64,000 bases of DNA from Cristatella mucedo (Eukaryota; Bryozoa; Phylactolaemata; Cristatellidae): NCBI GenBank assembly GCA_009760855.2, contig WPIO01000150.1, forward strand, positions 629,001 through 693,000, given 5' to 3'. Made by a program: the position numbers and the translations under genes. Shown here in pieces: positions 1 through 46,699 of this stretch (positions within the stretch are counted from its first letter, which is position 1; the number at the start of each line of letters is the position of its first letter). The notes beneath the pieces were generated by a model. That model saw only the letters and a program-made list of their open reading frames with translations. It was not told the DNA's origin and made no database searches.

Positions 1-35250
<35,250 letters not shown>

Positions 35251-35980
35251 AACGCGAATTTTTATTCGACGATTGCTGCTATTGGGATTTTGTAGATATT
35301 ACCGAACAATTAAAGATGACGACAAAGAAAAGAAAGTGTCCAAAGAGTACACTGCAAACTACACAATCGTTTGATGTAGACAACGTTTGTCTGCTGGCTA
35401 TTTGAATTTCGATCTCCGAGTCGGACGACATACAGCGAGCAAATTTTTGGGGGAGAAATCTGTCAGCGTGTGCACAACCAATTGAATCGAAGCTTTATCC
35501 TCTCGCAGGCGTGTGAGAAACCTCAAACAACTGCCCCCCGTCGACAGAAGCAGTACGTTACAGGTTGCAGCATCAATGGCACTCCTGAAATGGCCTGCAT
35601 TCCGGTAGCTAGACGCTTGGAGCTTGCCTTATGTTAGCGATACGGACGGATCGATACACGCCGTTTCTCCACTCAGTCAGGATGCCTCTGCATTGAAGCA
35701 CGGGCAAGTCCTCTTTTATTATGCTGGATACCTCTATCTATGGCCGTCTGCAGGCCTGGTTATCCTTCCCTAGTCAGCAGCGGCCATTGTTTCCTCGACC
35801 GCTACCGAGACATCCAATCTGACGCTATGACTCATATCCGTTTGTGATGTGCACTCTTAGGCCCGAGTTACGTTGTTTTTAGAACGTGCGTCTTTTGCTT
35901 ACTAATGTTGTCAGCTTATGATGGTGCTTACGAATCATTGTAATATTGTAACGTGCGCAGAGATCTTTCTATTCAATAAA
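35251..35980 (+). promoter_or_regulatory. Probable 3' UTR with AATAAA poly(A) signal at 35975-35980
   Basis: About 730 nt without coding signal separates the last Dscam stop from a canonical AATAAA followed by a TTTTTATATTTG-rich stretch. Whether it belongs to this gene, or to a retroelement terminus, cannot be settled by eye. Confidence 0.5.
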
Positions 35981-36767
35981 CTTTTTATATTTGTATAATC
36001 ACGGTATTCTCTTGGTCCAACGGCACTTGCCGCCCGTGAACACTAAAGATTAGTATATGTTGATGCTTAAACCATTTAAAAAATTCTGGTTTGGCTGAAT
36101 GTTTGGGATTTGCTAGTATTTGCTTGCATCGATGCCTACCAGCGAACTAGAGACTACATTTATCAGGTACATTCGCGGAATTGTTTGCAACAGATGGACG
36201 GCTAGACATACAGGTACTCTATGTGGTTTACCTGTAGTAACATGCTTCAGCCGTCCCTCTTTAGTGTCGCAACGCTTGGCCAAAGTTGGTGCCAAAATTC
36301 TACGAATTTGGCGCCGAGAATAGATTTGCCGGACCGTACCTCGAGAATCGATCTGTCAAAGAACTGGAAGCCCGATCGAGAGCGCAGAGTCCCATCGGGT
36401 CCAGCCATGACTAGGCCGCTCCCAGAACACAAACAAGCAAGCGCTAACTTCGCAATCGGCGATTCAATATACGTGCTTTTAAGCCTTCTGATAACGTGAC
36501 TCTTCGCTCGCTCGAGGACACCAGCAGCGTGCGATGAGCTCTTCCGGCGGAATACGTCTACCGCCACAGTGGTGACCTGACTACACAGATTCCGATACTG
36601 GCGAATCACTCCACCACATCGGGGGGGGGGGAGGCCTCACGACCTCCATACGAGCGCCAGTCGAGGGGCGAAGGAAGACTCTGGCGATATTACATATAAA
36701 CTCTAGTGGAAGTGCATAACAACTAAGGCACTTAGCCTAAGCGTTTTCATAGACTATCCTTTGGTAC

Positions 36768-36845
36768 TTGGCAGCAAATGTAAAGCGCTTAGAAAGAGAC
36801 TGAGTTCTCGGGGGCGCTTTATCAAGTGTATTATTATTATTACTT
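36768..36845 (+). mobile_element. LINE/SINE 3' tail
   Basis: GCAGCAAATGTAAAGCGCTT...GGGGGCGCTTTATCAAGTG(T)(ATT)n. Confidence 0.75.
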
Positions 36846-37499
36846 AAAAAATTAAACATGCATAATTTTAAAACAGGATACTATACATCATCGGAGATGC
36901 AAGTGAAAGTTACACATTAGCTTGGATAGATTCTTGGTGTATTTCTGCCTCCTACACTCGTTTCCGGCTGCCTAAGTTGTAATCCGGAGATCGCTTTAGG
37001 CTGCCTTTAGTTGTAATCCAGTTATAATCTGCTTCCGGCTTCTTCCGGTCGAATTTTAGTGAAACGGACACTTCGCATCTCTGTCTCATCGAATTGTATT
37101 TGCACAGTGCATTCATCTAGGCAATTGGCGTGAATTCTTAAAAGAAGTTTTACGAGCGATGTCAGTGTCTGCTGCTGTGTTTTGACTCTCTTCGTGTCAA
37201 CCTCGGACTAAAATGATAAAGCAAGCACAGCTTGGGTGCTTCAGATTTGTGGATTTTAGATTAGCCTAAGCGTTGCTGATCGCTTTATCCGTGGTTTAGG
37301 CAGCACCGTCCCTGTTCAGTCAGAAATTAGTTGTCTCTGTTTACGTCACTCATTCCTGAAATGCATCAAATTTATGGCTAACAGTCTTAACAAAATCTTA
37401 ATTTTGTGGAGCGAAAACGGGAAATTGATGCTGCCTTCTCTAAATCAGTCCCACTACTTCATGCCACCACGCTCAAATTTATGCATACAGTACCCCCCC

Positions 37500-37650
37500 C
37501 CCCGCGTATAAGCCCAGGTACACGATGGTCGCACTTTACGACTTAGCTCGTGGGTTCGAGTCCTGCAGCAGGCAATTCTTTATTGCCCGCTGCAATCGGG
37601 TTGATAGCCACTATGGCTCTTCTGCTGCTATACACATGAGGCTACACATG
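37500..37650 (+). mobile_element. tRNA-derived SINE (type 2)
   Basis: A B-box GTGGGTTCGAGTCC sits at about 37550-37563. It is followed by GGCAATTCTTTATTGCCCGC, GGTTGATAGCCACT and TCTGCTGCTATACACATGAG. A fragment of the same element is at 46595. Confidence 0.6.
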
Positions 37651-38004
37651 TTTGGTCAGCTAATAATTATTCTTTTTTACTTTGCTTGTACCCTTAAGTA
37701 CCCTTAAGAAAATGAAGTGGCTGTTGAGCTCCATCAAGATTACTTAGAAGTGGTTGCGAGAGTGTACTGAGCTCGACGAGCGTAATCTACAGCAGAGTCT
37801 TGCCGACACGTGGGCGTTATGACCAGCATCCAGCTAACATAAGTGATGCCAGCGACCCGCTCGACAACTGCCGCCATGGCGAACTTCACTGTCACATCGA
37901 ACGTGCACTGACGCTGCAGCTCACAGATGCTCAGCCGAAGAACTGCCTCTGTCTTTACTCGCCTATTCATTTCTGGGCACGTGCCCGCTCCAGCTAAGCG
38001 GCTC

Positions 38005-38190
38005 ACTTAAAAATAAATCCTAGCCGATTAAACAGCCTCTTTTTGTATAGCGACAGAAGGGCCTTTGCGGTTATCGACACCGCTTGCAGCGTCGATACAG
38101 GATCGCCCGCCGCAGGAATCGAACCCACGACCTCGGGACCAAGGTCGTGAAAGCAAACGCCTTAACTAGTGTGCCATCGCCCGCCGCGCT
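38005..38190 (-). mobile_element. tRNA-derived SINE (type 3), antisense
   Basis: On the minus strand the A-box-like TGGCACACTAGTTAAGGCG and B-box GGGTTCGATTCC are followed by GGGCGATCCTGTATCGACGC. The tail region is shared almost base for base with 51955-52135. Confidence 0.75.
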
Positions 38191-38360
38191 GTGTAAGCTC
38201 TGCTGTTGTCTGTACTGCAAATGAAGACGAACTTTGCAGTAAAGTAAAAGTCAAGGTTGACCCTATTCAGCAGAATCATTTACGCGGACGGCAGAAGTGC
38301 CTCGCCGGCTGCCGCTCCTCCTTACAGTGGGCGATAAAAGCGAGACTTGTTGCACAAATT

Positions 38361-38384
38361 ATTCACAGACGCGTGTCTGTGAAT
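38361..38384. other. Palindrome
   Basis: ATTCACAGAC-GCGT-GTCTGTGAAT: perfect 10-bp arms around 4 bp. Confidence 0.85.
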
Positions 38385-38886
38385 GATGACGTGGACCCTG
38401 CTGAGGGTCAGCATGCTCATAGCAATAATAAGATAGATTGTTTACGTATCGCTTTAAGAGAGCTTAATCCCCCAACGAGTCACTTTACAACTCACTGCTA
38501 GAAAAGCAATACCCGCGGTTGGTTAGTGTCACGCACAGTATCAAGCATGTGACAAAAAGCACGATGACAGTAATGACCACTGCTTAGCAGGACTTCGGCC
38601 GAGTAACATGCACAGAACCATGCCTAAATACGCAAGTAAAACACACCGCACCGGAACAAGAAAGACAAGTTGCCTGGGCAAAAGAGGAAGCTGGCGGAAC
38701 GGATGCATCTTTAGCTGAAATTAAAAGGATGCAAGGTCGTTGCAGGCAGTGACTGCAGCCAGAGGTGAGTTCAAGACTTCAGTGCATACGAGCTGAAGAC
38801 TCAAGCACCAAAATATTTCAATTTAGTTTGAAGGACGTTAAGAGGATCCAATGCTGACGAGAGGGTAATGAGAGAGTACACTGGAA

Positions 38887-39032
38887 GATTGAGGAGGTCG
38901 GATGAGCAGTGAGTTAATTGTATGCAATACTGAGAATCTTGAAATCGATTGAGAAGGGAGATTGAGGAGGTTGGATAAGCAGTGAGTTAATTGCATGCAA
39001 TACTGAGAATCTTGAAATCGATTGAGAAGGAG
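38887..39032 (+). repeat. Tandem duplication of 73 bp (two copies)
   Basis: Copies begin GATTGAGGAGGT at 38887 and 38960, with few differences. Confidence 0.9.
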
Positions 39033-39149
39033 CCACAGACGCTAAAACAGAATTTAGGCAACGTAGCAGCTACACCATTGACGACAGACAAGACAAGATG
39101 CTGAGCTTTGCACCTGTTGCTGACGATTAAATGCATAGGCCCGAGAGCC

Positions 39150-39240
39150 TGAATATTGTGAATAATAATAATAATAATAACTGTGTATAGCGCCATCAGA
39201 GGACTGGATCTCACTGTAGGCACTTTACGAATGCTGCATA
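39150..39240 (-). mobile_element. LINE/SINE 3' tail (antisense)
   Basis: (AAT)n followed by TGTATAGCGCCATCAGAGGA and AGGCACTTTACGAATGCTGC, the reverse complement of the common tail. Confidence 0.65.
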
Positions 39241-41915
39241 CAAAGCACTACTAAATGTTTGCATGCGACGACCAGCCGCCCCGCGCGCCGCCCCCTCCCG
39301 GCGGTGGGCGATGCAAGGCCCGGCGATTACTTGCTATGAGTTTGACAGCTGAACCGTGATTGCGAACTATGAGTAAAGCCACTGAATAATAACTGAGAGC
39401 TGCTTATGAGGTAGCCACGATAGACCGACGCCAATGGGAAGTACGACGTGTGACCATGCATGAGCGATACTAATGTGTCACTTACGATCTGGCTACTATT
39501 GAACTCACGGTCCTGACTGCAGTCGCTCTTTTGGAGTAACGGGCTGCTAGTCGGTGAGTCCTGGTGCTAAGCACGAGCTGCTGTAAAAGTGTGAACGGAT
39601 CTGTTGGAAGCCACCAGTCGTATCAGCCGTAATATGCAGGCTACTACTAATGCTTTTTTCTAATACGATGCTGTTGTTAGCACTTCGGGCAGAATATTGA
39701 GTGCTGTGTCGATATCATTTCCGTATTGCAATCTTCAGGTCTTTGGACATGGTGTGCTTTGAGCCGCTACCCGAAATAGTGAGGTTCGCGTGGCAGTAAG
39801 ATTAACGGTCGTTCTTTGGTCTCACAACTACCAAATTGAGTTGGATAAAAAGATTTGTAAGAAATACGATTTTTTAAGATTGTATAGTATGACAGGCCTA
39901 AAAGAGGGATTTCAGATTTCGCTGCGCGGAGTGTCTGTGCTCTCCATCAAATCTTGGGAAGAACGCGGTAATCGAGGGACTGCAGATTTCTCTGGCCCTA
40001 TGAAAGCAGGCAACCATTTTCTTTTGCTGATTTTCCAATAAATCCTTAGCCTAAAAGTTTCGGTCCCCATTTTGATGTCACGAAGTTGGATACTTAATTT
40101 CAATAAACTCGCGAATTTATCAGATTGCGTAGAAAACCGCTGCGACGCCGCAAGGCTTCCTCGTGCACTTATGCTAAGACCCCGATGGCTGCTCTGGCAC
40201 ACGCCCTGAGAGAGACGGATCAAATGCATTTGTAACGGCTGCGCTCAGCTCTTCCGTTGCGTCACCAGACACGATGCCAACTTAAGTCAAACTGTTGTCA
40301 AAGACTCAGAAATCGGTGAAAGCATCAAACTCACTCGTTACAAGCTGGCGGACTGAGCTTGGACAGAATTGTTCACATAACAGCATCAGCAATTAAAATT
40401 TTCTTAATGCACAAGTGTCTCGTAGACGGAAGTCACAAGGAGATTCACAGGTAAATCTACTTATATTATATCGACTACATAGTCCTCTCAAAATTGTTGA
40501 GCTAAATGCAATAATAACCCGTAGAGCTTCCAGTAACTATCGATGCATCCGAAGAGCTTGAGAGAACAACCACTTTCCATGTAAAGGACGAGACTTCCGC
40601 CCACCATTTTGGACAAGCTTGCCATTCACAGCAATGGATCCGGGACGAAAGTATCAAAGCGATCGAAAAATCGAGCAGCCTATGCGTAACTATTGTCTAC
40701 AGCAAAGAGTTAAACCTACACAGGAGGAGACAATTCAGCCTGGCACTGCCTACATTCAACGGAGACGTCGCCGTGTGACTTACTTTATGACTTGGAAGTG
40801 ACCGAAGCAGAAGCCCAGGCGTGCATGTCATGCTGCCGAAGCTCAGCGTACGCCTCCTTATCGCAGTCACCAGCAGAAAGAGACTGAGAATAAGGTGAGG
40901 GCACTTCAACACTCAGGACAGTAGCCCGGGCTCGCCGGCTAGACCGCGCTCACCGCTAGGTCAGCGGACACCCAGGCCTGCATGGCCATAGAAAATGAAA
41001 CGCTGGAGTCTCCAGTCTTCGTTACGCACGCATTAGCGAGTCGACGGCAGCATGCTGGAATTAACTGCCCGGCAAGTGACGATACAAAGTGCGCGGCAGC
41101 TCAATGTTGAGATACTGAGTTGTAGCATCAGCAACCGGAATCGGTCGCACGCATAAGACTGTGTACCGCGGACTCCGTTTGGTCCCAGCTGAATGGGGCG
41201 CGTCGGCCACCAGCTGTCGGCTCGGCGTGGGTCGAAGGTCGTCTCTTCGAACAATGTCCAGGTGCTGGACGTCCGGGTGGACACTCGACGCCGTAAAGGC
41301 CCGCGCGACTTCCTTTCCAGCACCACGGTAAGTGCACAGCGCCCGAGCGTCCCGCCCCGCGCGCCCGGGCCTCTGCTGGCGGCCTGACAGCAGAGGCCAC
41401 TGGCAGGGCGCGCCCTGCGCCCCGCGTCGCTCGTCACCAGCTGCTGGTCCGGCGACCTCGCGACGGACGCTCTCCCTCTCTCTTTCTTCCTCCTCCAGAA
41501 GCTGCCGCCATCTCGATGATGACCGCCAAATGCGTTCGCTGCGGACACGCGAGCTTATCCGCTAGGCCACTGCCCATAGCTCGTTAATCTCTAGAAATTT
41601 ATAGATGAATCATTTGTACGGCGCCCTAAGTTAACTTAATCTCTATCCTGGCGCTTCGCGTGTGCCGCACGGCTTGAGCGCACCGCGGCCTCGGTCATCG
41701 AATGCAAGCACCTTGAGCCATGAGTCAAATCAGGGCGGCTGCATTGTGCGTGGGCCGCGTCTGCTTCACGAAACGAACTTGCTGCTCAAGAGTGTTGGAC
41801 TCGGCTTGCCGTCCGTGTGCCGCCGCCGTTTCCTCCTCGAGGAACCAAAGCTAACCCCACGAAAGACCTCCCCTCGGCAATACCGGCTAGGGTCGACAAA
41901 CAGTTGTACAGATGG

Positions 41916-41916
<1 letters not shown>

Positions 41917-42003
<87 letters not shown>
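41917..42003 (+). repeat. (TA)n microsatellite
   Basis: About 43 TA units flanked on both sides by AGATGGTAATATATA, ending 33 bp before the inverted-repeat element. Confidence 0.97.
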
Positions 42004-42006
<3 letters not shown>

Positions 42007-42036
42007 TGGTAATATATAATCTGAGAATTACACTGG

Positions 42037-42110
42037 GGTTCGACGAATTACGTCAATCCACCGCAATCCACTCTAATTAGTCTAGCAGCGACCGGCCGTT
42101 AAGTGTTGCC
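42037..42110 (+). repeat. Left terminal inverted repeat
   Basis: Outer 44 bp are an exact reverse complement of the right end; the inner 30 bp have about three mismatches. Confidence 0.93.
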
Positions 42111-44726
42111 GAAATTTTTCGCTGATACTGTAGTACACGTTCAAATTTATCTGTCCACCAAATTTCACGTCGCTGCGGGCACGCGAACTTATGCAAATGA
42201 GCATTGACGCCGGACGCCTGTACCGCAATCCATTCTAGTTCCCGTCAAATCCACCACAAATCAGCTGCGCACAGCTCCAAAAAGTTTGGAATACCAAACT
42301 AAGCTACACTTCAAATGTACCCAGAAAATTTCGCGAGATTCCGCTCACGCGTTCTCACGAAGTTCACTGAAATAAGATTGCAGTGGCCCAGGCCAATACC
42401 GCAACCCACTGCATTCCACTAAGCAACGAAAGAAATCCTGATCGAAAAGCTCCTTTTCTGATTGCATGTGACAGCAAACTCTGCGAAAATTGCATTAATA
42501 ACATTTCACTTGCATTGGCACGGCCGTTCTCGTGCAATTCGCTGCAATCGACTGCAGTAGCCCGGGTCAATACCGAAATCCACAGAATCCACCGCATAAA
42601 AAATCGAAATACATTGCGGGGAGCTCCAGTTTTTACTGTATATTAAAGTGCACCGTGCTGTGTGCACAACCACGTAAAATAAAAAAGTTGTGCAACCTCG
42701 CACTGTGGCAATGGGCGGCAATCGCCTGAAATGACCTGGAAAACTACCGAAATCCACTCTATTCCACTGTAAATCATCCTCAAATTGCCTTTGCGAAGCT
42801 CTAATTGACTTTTCATATAGGACTAGACTCAGTTCAAAGTGTATCCAAAAAATTACGCTCCATTGGGCACACGCGTTCTCATGCAACGAATTGCAATCGA
42901 CTGCAACGATCCGGTCCCATACCTCAATCCGCCGAAATCCGCTGCAATCCTATACACAGCGACCAGAACGCGTATACTAGAAGCTCTAATTATGATTGCA
43001 CGCTGCTCTACTCTTCGGTTATTGTGTACTCGCATGACTTCACGGCAATTGCCTCGACCATTCTGCAGCAATGCACTGCAATTGACTGCAAATGCCCGGG
43101 CCAGTACGTCAATGTACGCAAACCCGCCGAAAACGACCAGAACACGTACACTTTAAGCTCTAATAGTGATTGCTCGTTGCTCTAATTTTTTATTATTGTG
43201 TAATACCACGATTTGACTACAATTGCCTCGATCATTCGGCAGCGATGCACTGCAATTGACTGCAATGGCCCGGGCCAATACCTCAATTTACAGCAATCTG
43301 ATGCAAAATGCCCTGAAATCGGTTTCGCAACGCTTCAATTTTGAATGCATGTTACAATGCATGTTACAATGCACACTGTTTAAAGTCGACCACATCATCT
43401 TAAGCAATTGCGCTCGTACAATCTCGGGCAATGCATGGCAATCTACGGCAACGGCTCGGCTCGAAGCAGCAATCCACTACAATCCGTGGCAAGTTGACAC
43501 TGAATTGGCTGCACTTAGTACCGATTGTCATCGCATTTCACATTTGTTTGTGCTAAAAGTAAAATCGTAGGACTTTCAAGCTATTTTTCACGTTAATTGT
43601 CAACAATGCACGGCAATCGACAGCAATGGCAGGGACCAATACCGAAATCCGTGGCAAATCGACGAGAAATTGGCTGCACCAAGCTCCAATTCTCCTTCCA
43701 TCACTCACTGTGTGCACACATACTTTCAGCCCTTTCAAACAGCTCTGACTGTTCAATCTTGGGCAATGCACGGCAACAGACGGCAATGGCACGGGCAAGT
43801 ACGGCAAACCATTATGGTCCATCGCAAATCACTGGAAAGTGACTGGACCAAGATCAAATATATCTTAACTGTCACAGCCCACTGTATTGAAAGTGCAATC
43901 AAATCCTTTCACCAATCGCGAACGTACAATCAAATACAATGAACGGCAATCGGCAGCAATGTCCTGGGCTAATACCCCAATTCCTGGCAAATTGAAGAGA
44001 AATTGGCAGCGGGGAAGCCACAATTGTCATTATATATAACATTCCGCTGCGTCCATTTTTTAACTCTGCAATGCACGGCAATCAACAGCAATGGTAAGGG
44101 CCGATAGCGAAATCCGTGGAAAATTGACAAGATTGGCTGCAATAAACTGCAACTCTCATTCCACGTAACATGTACCTGTGTGCGCGCATCATTTTTACCC
44201 ATGGTACGCGTTCAATCGACGGCAACCCACGGCAATCGACGGAAATGGCCCGGGGAAATCCGCCAATCCATAACGGACAGTTACACATGGACCGACAGTT
44301 GATAAGAGGAGCTCCAACTTTTCTTGCGTATTACACTACACTGCATTAAAAGTGCAGCCACATCCTTTGAAGCAATTGACAAAGGCACAATCGAGGCAAA
44401 TGCACGGCAATCGACGGCAACGGCCCGGTCTCTGCAGCAATCTGGCTCAAATTTGCTGGAAATTGGCTGTTTGAATTTGTAATAATCCAACCACATAACA
44501 CTCACTGTGGGCGCACATGTTGTCCTTTTTCGCGTTCAACCTTGGGCAGTCCCCGGCAATTGCCTGAGACAATGCAGCAATCTATGATTGTCTGTTACAA
44601 TTACAAACAAAGCTGGTGGGCGGAGATCCCATTTTTCTTGCGTAACAGTGTGCTGTATCAAAAGTGCAACCGCATCCTATCAACCAATCTCGAACATACA
44701 TGCGAGGGCAATTCGCGGCAATCGAT

Positions 44727-44800
44727 GGCAACACTTAACGTCCGGTCGTGGCTAGCCTAATTAGAGTGGATTGCGGTGGATTGACGTAATTCGTCGAACC
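44727..44800 (-). repeat. Right terminal inverted repeat
   Basis: Partner of 42037-42110. Confidence 0.93.
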
Positions 44801-44887
44801 GATTACGCATCGAAGCAACAGTCTACTTGACCCTGCCTTTTACAAATCGCATGACGTATTCAGGCGAAGCACAAGTCCACGCCAACT

Positions 44888-45307
44888 ATGCCGGGCAAAA
44901 AATTTATTTTAAATGGCTTTCGTCGGAGGCCTAAGCCATTTAATAGTAGCGAAAACGTGAGTGCCTCTCATTACGACAGTCGTAGTTTCTAATTCTAGGA
45001 ATCAAATTATGCACTAAGCATGGGAGTGCACTTATTGGCGCGAAGCTTGATTTTGGCACTCTTGAGCCCGCCTTGGCTACACAATAGCCTTAAGCGAAAA
45101 ACTATAACGCCTTTTAATGAACGCTTTAGTCCTACTTACATTACCCTACGGAACGGTCAGCCTAATCTGTTGGGGCAAGCACGTTCCACTCACCCATGCC
45201 GAAACTCCTGCACCGTCAAAAAAGGGGTCCTAAAATATGCGCCTGCCAATGACCGAGTGGTGCCGGCAATTATCTCCGTGTTCCTCGCCTTTTCTTCGGC
45301 TTGTTAG
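44888..45307 (+). CDS. Small two-exon gene candidate, 125 residues
   Basis: Exons 44888-44956 and 44999-45307 are separated by a 42-nt intron with GTGAGT donor and TTTCTAATTCTAG acceptor. The frame is kept (phase 0). The product starts MPGKKFILNGFRRRPKPFNS, has a hydrophobic stretch VHLLARSLILALLSPPWL, and ends at a TAG (45305-45307). AATAAA hexamers follow at 45309 and 45357. It begins 88 bp after the TIR element. I do not recognise the family. The small intron matches the style of the gene at 50.7 kb, but the frame may still be spurious. Confidence 0.35.
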
Positions 45308-45308
45308 A

Positions 45309-45362
45309 AATAAACGTTTGGTGTTGATGAATAGCTTAGACTTGCTTCTTCTGTCCAATAAA
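45309..45362 (+). promoter_or_regulatory. Two AATAAA hexamers
   Basis: AATAAA at 45309-45314 and 45357-45362, directly behind the stop of the 44888 gene candidate. They are plausible polyadenylation signals; the first is unusually close to the stop. Confidence 0.4.
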
Positions 45363-45984
45363 ACGAGCGAGTCTAGTGGGAGGGGAGGTTGCATTTGCAT
45401 TTGGCCAATAGCAGCCTTGCAGGCTTAGGCACCTTACTCAGCCGGGGGGGGGGCTTCCCTGGCGGCTCTTTGGAAAATTTTCTTCTCCGCAAGTCGATGA
45501 AGCATCGTTTGCCAGCTGATTTTGTCAGCTGTGCTCGACTCACCACGTGCTCTGCGGTAACTGAAGCTATAGCAGTGGGTCAGACGATAGGCAGCAATGG
45601 CATAAAGCATGTGTTCATGGGTGAACACCTACTTGGACTCAACGATAAGTTTTGGACGGTCTAGATTAGCCCTATCAGCAGCTTTTCCTCGGCCTCCGAA
45701 GGTTCAGAATGTAGGTTGTCTGCTAATTATTGAATACCCGTGTGCTATTGCAAGGATAATAATGAAAGTTTTGGACAATACGCCTAAAATTAGCCACAAC
45801 CCTTCAAGCTTCTTTAGAAATGGCGGATCTTCGCCCAGCATAAGCATCTAGAAACTACCTTCCGTTAGTTGATGCCAAGACTCTAACGCTTCGCATTGCA
45901 AACAATTATACATAGTACCCGCTGAGTCCTATTTATTTCGCTGGGAAAGGCCCGCCAACCTTACCGAAGGTAGCTGAACCGCCA

Positions 45985-46480
45985 AGCTTCGTAAAGGGTA
46001 AAATTCTGTACGAGGCAGGGCACTCGTACGGACAAATTGCTACAACTCTATAAAAATACCAAAGAGTTCGGTTTCGTACAAGTGATGAAGGTAGCGAAGG
46101 TTTGAAGCCATGAAAATGCCCTTCGGTCGGGTCGGCCGGACTACCAACAGGCAGGAAAACACCATCCTAAAGATGGAGGCATTAAAGGACCGTGCTCCGG
46201 CACAATCTCATGCTCAAAGTCTGAAAGCATGATCGGGAATGCGAGTTGGCCGTGGTATCGTTAGAAGGCAATCAGATGACCCAGAATGCCCCCACCAAAG
46301 TTAAGTATCTTTGTAACAATTCATCAGAGTTCGGTTGTCGGTTACATTACTCCTGTGACGGTTATAGACTGGCCGAGTCAATCTACGGACCTTAACTCAA
46401 TTGATCGTTTGTAGGACGAGCTGTCGAGCGACCTGTACTGAACTTTGCAGTCCCTATCATATCTATAGATGACCTTCTTA
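45985..46480 (+). mobile_element. Tc1/mariner transposase relic
   Basis: An N-terminal helix-turn-helix-like stretch (KILYEAGHSYGQIATTL, near 46000) is followed by RVGRTTNRQENTI, resembling the GRPR linker, and then WPSQSTDLNSIDR near 46370-46408. The last matches the conserved WPxxSPDLNPIE motif with substitutions. Frame changes and stops show the copy is dead. Confidence 0.7.
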
Positions 46481-46594
46481 AACAGAGCGACGAGCTTAGG
46501 GTAACAACGGCCGATGTTTGTGAGCCTGACCTGGGTCTTAGCTAAGGAGTAACGTGCTCCCTCTTCACGATCCAGGTCCTCCTAGCTTTGAGTT

Positions 46595-46690
46595 ATGCAA
46601 CGGTCGATTATTTATTGCCAACTGCCCACTGCAAACGTTGTTGATAGCCGGTGAGGATCCTCTGCTGCTATATAAACCAGGCTGGTGAAT
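46595..46690 (+). mobile_element. SINE fragment (type 2)
   Basis: TTTATTGCCAACTGCC...GTTGATAGCCGGTGAGGATC...CTGCTGCTATATAAACCAGG matches the 3' half of 37500-37650. Confidence 0.6.
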
Positions 46691-46699
46691 CACACCTTC

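Larger units (their letters stand above)
36000..42036. other. Intergenic region
   Basis: No coding exon could be supported in about 6 kb. It holds LINE/SINE tails (36768, 39150), two tRNA-like SINEs (37500, 38005), a palindrome at 38361, a 73-bp tandem duplication at 38887, a GC-rich block around 41050-41570 and a (TA)n tract at 41917. Confidence 0.6.
42037..44800. mobile_element. TIR element carrying a decayed satellite array
   Basis: The ends 42037-42110 and 44727-44800 are 74-bp inverted repeats with only about three mismatches; the left starts GGTTCGACGAATTACGTCAA. Between them is a degenerate tandem array with a period near 170 bp. Each unit is marked by a GCAATCGACNGCAATGGCCC core followed by AATACC and AATCC (at about 42385, 42545, 42715, 42890, 43075, 43250, 43435, 43605, 43770, 43940, 44075, 44230, 44400). 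No transposase frame was found, so if mobile it is non-autonomous. ATTAC occurs near both ends but not immediately adjacent, so a target-site duplication is unproven. Confidence 0.85.

Noticed and set aside
36306-36320. TTGGCGCCGAGAAT as an LTR-retrotransposon primer binding site
   Set aside because: No paired long terminal repeats, gag or pol were found around it.
37740-38006. 88-codon minus-strand frame with a hydrophobic segment
   Set aside because: It abuts a SINE, has no splice or poly(A) support and no family resemblance.
41033-41548. 171-codon minus-strand frame in the GC-rich block
   Set aside because: Arg/Ser-rich, GC-driven composition, opposite frames also open, no splice partners and no recognisable motif.
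45434-45628. 64-codon minus-strand frame (LTHCYSFSYRRARG...)
   Set aside because: No partner exon or conserved motif; a possible GTGAGT donor inside it leads nowhere convincing.
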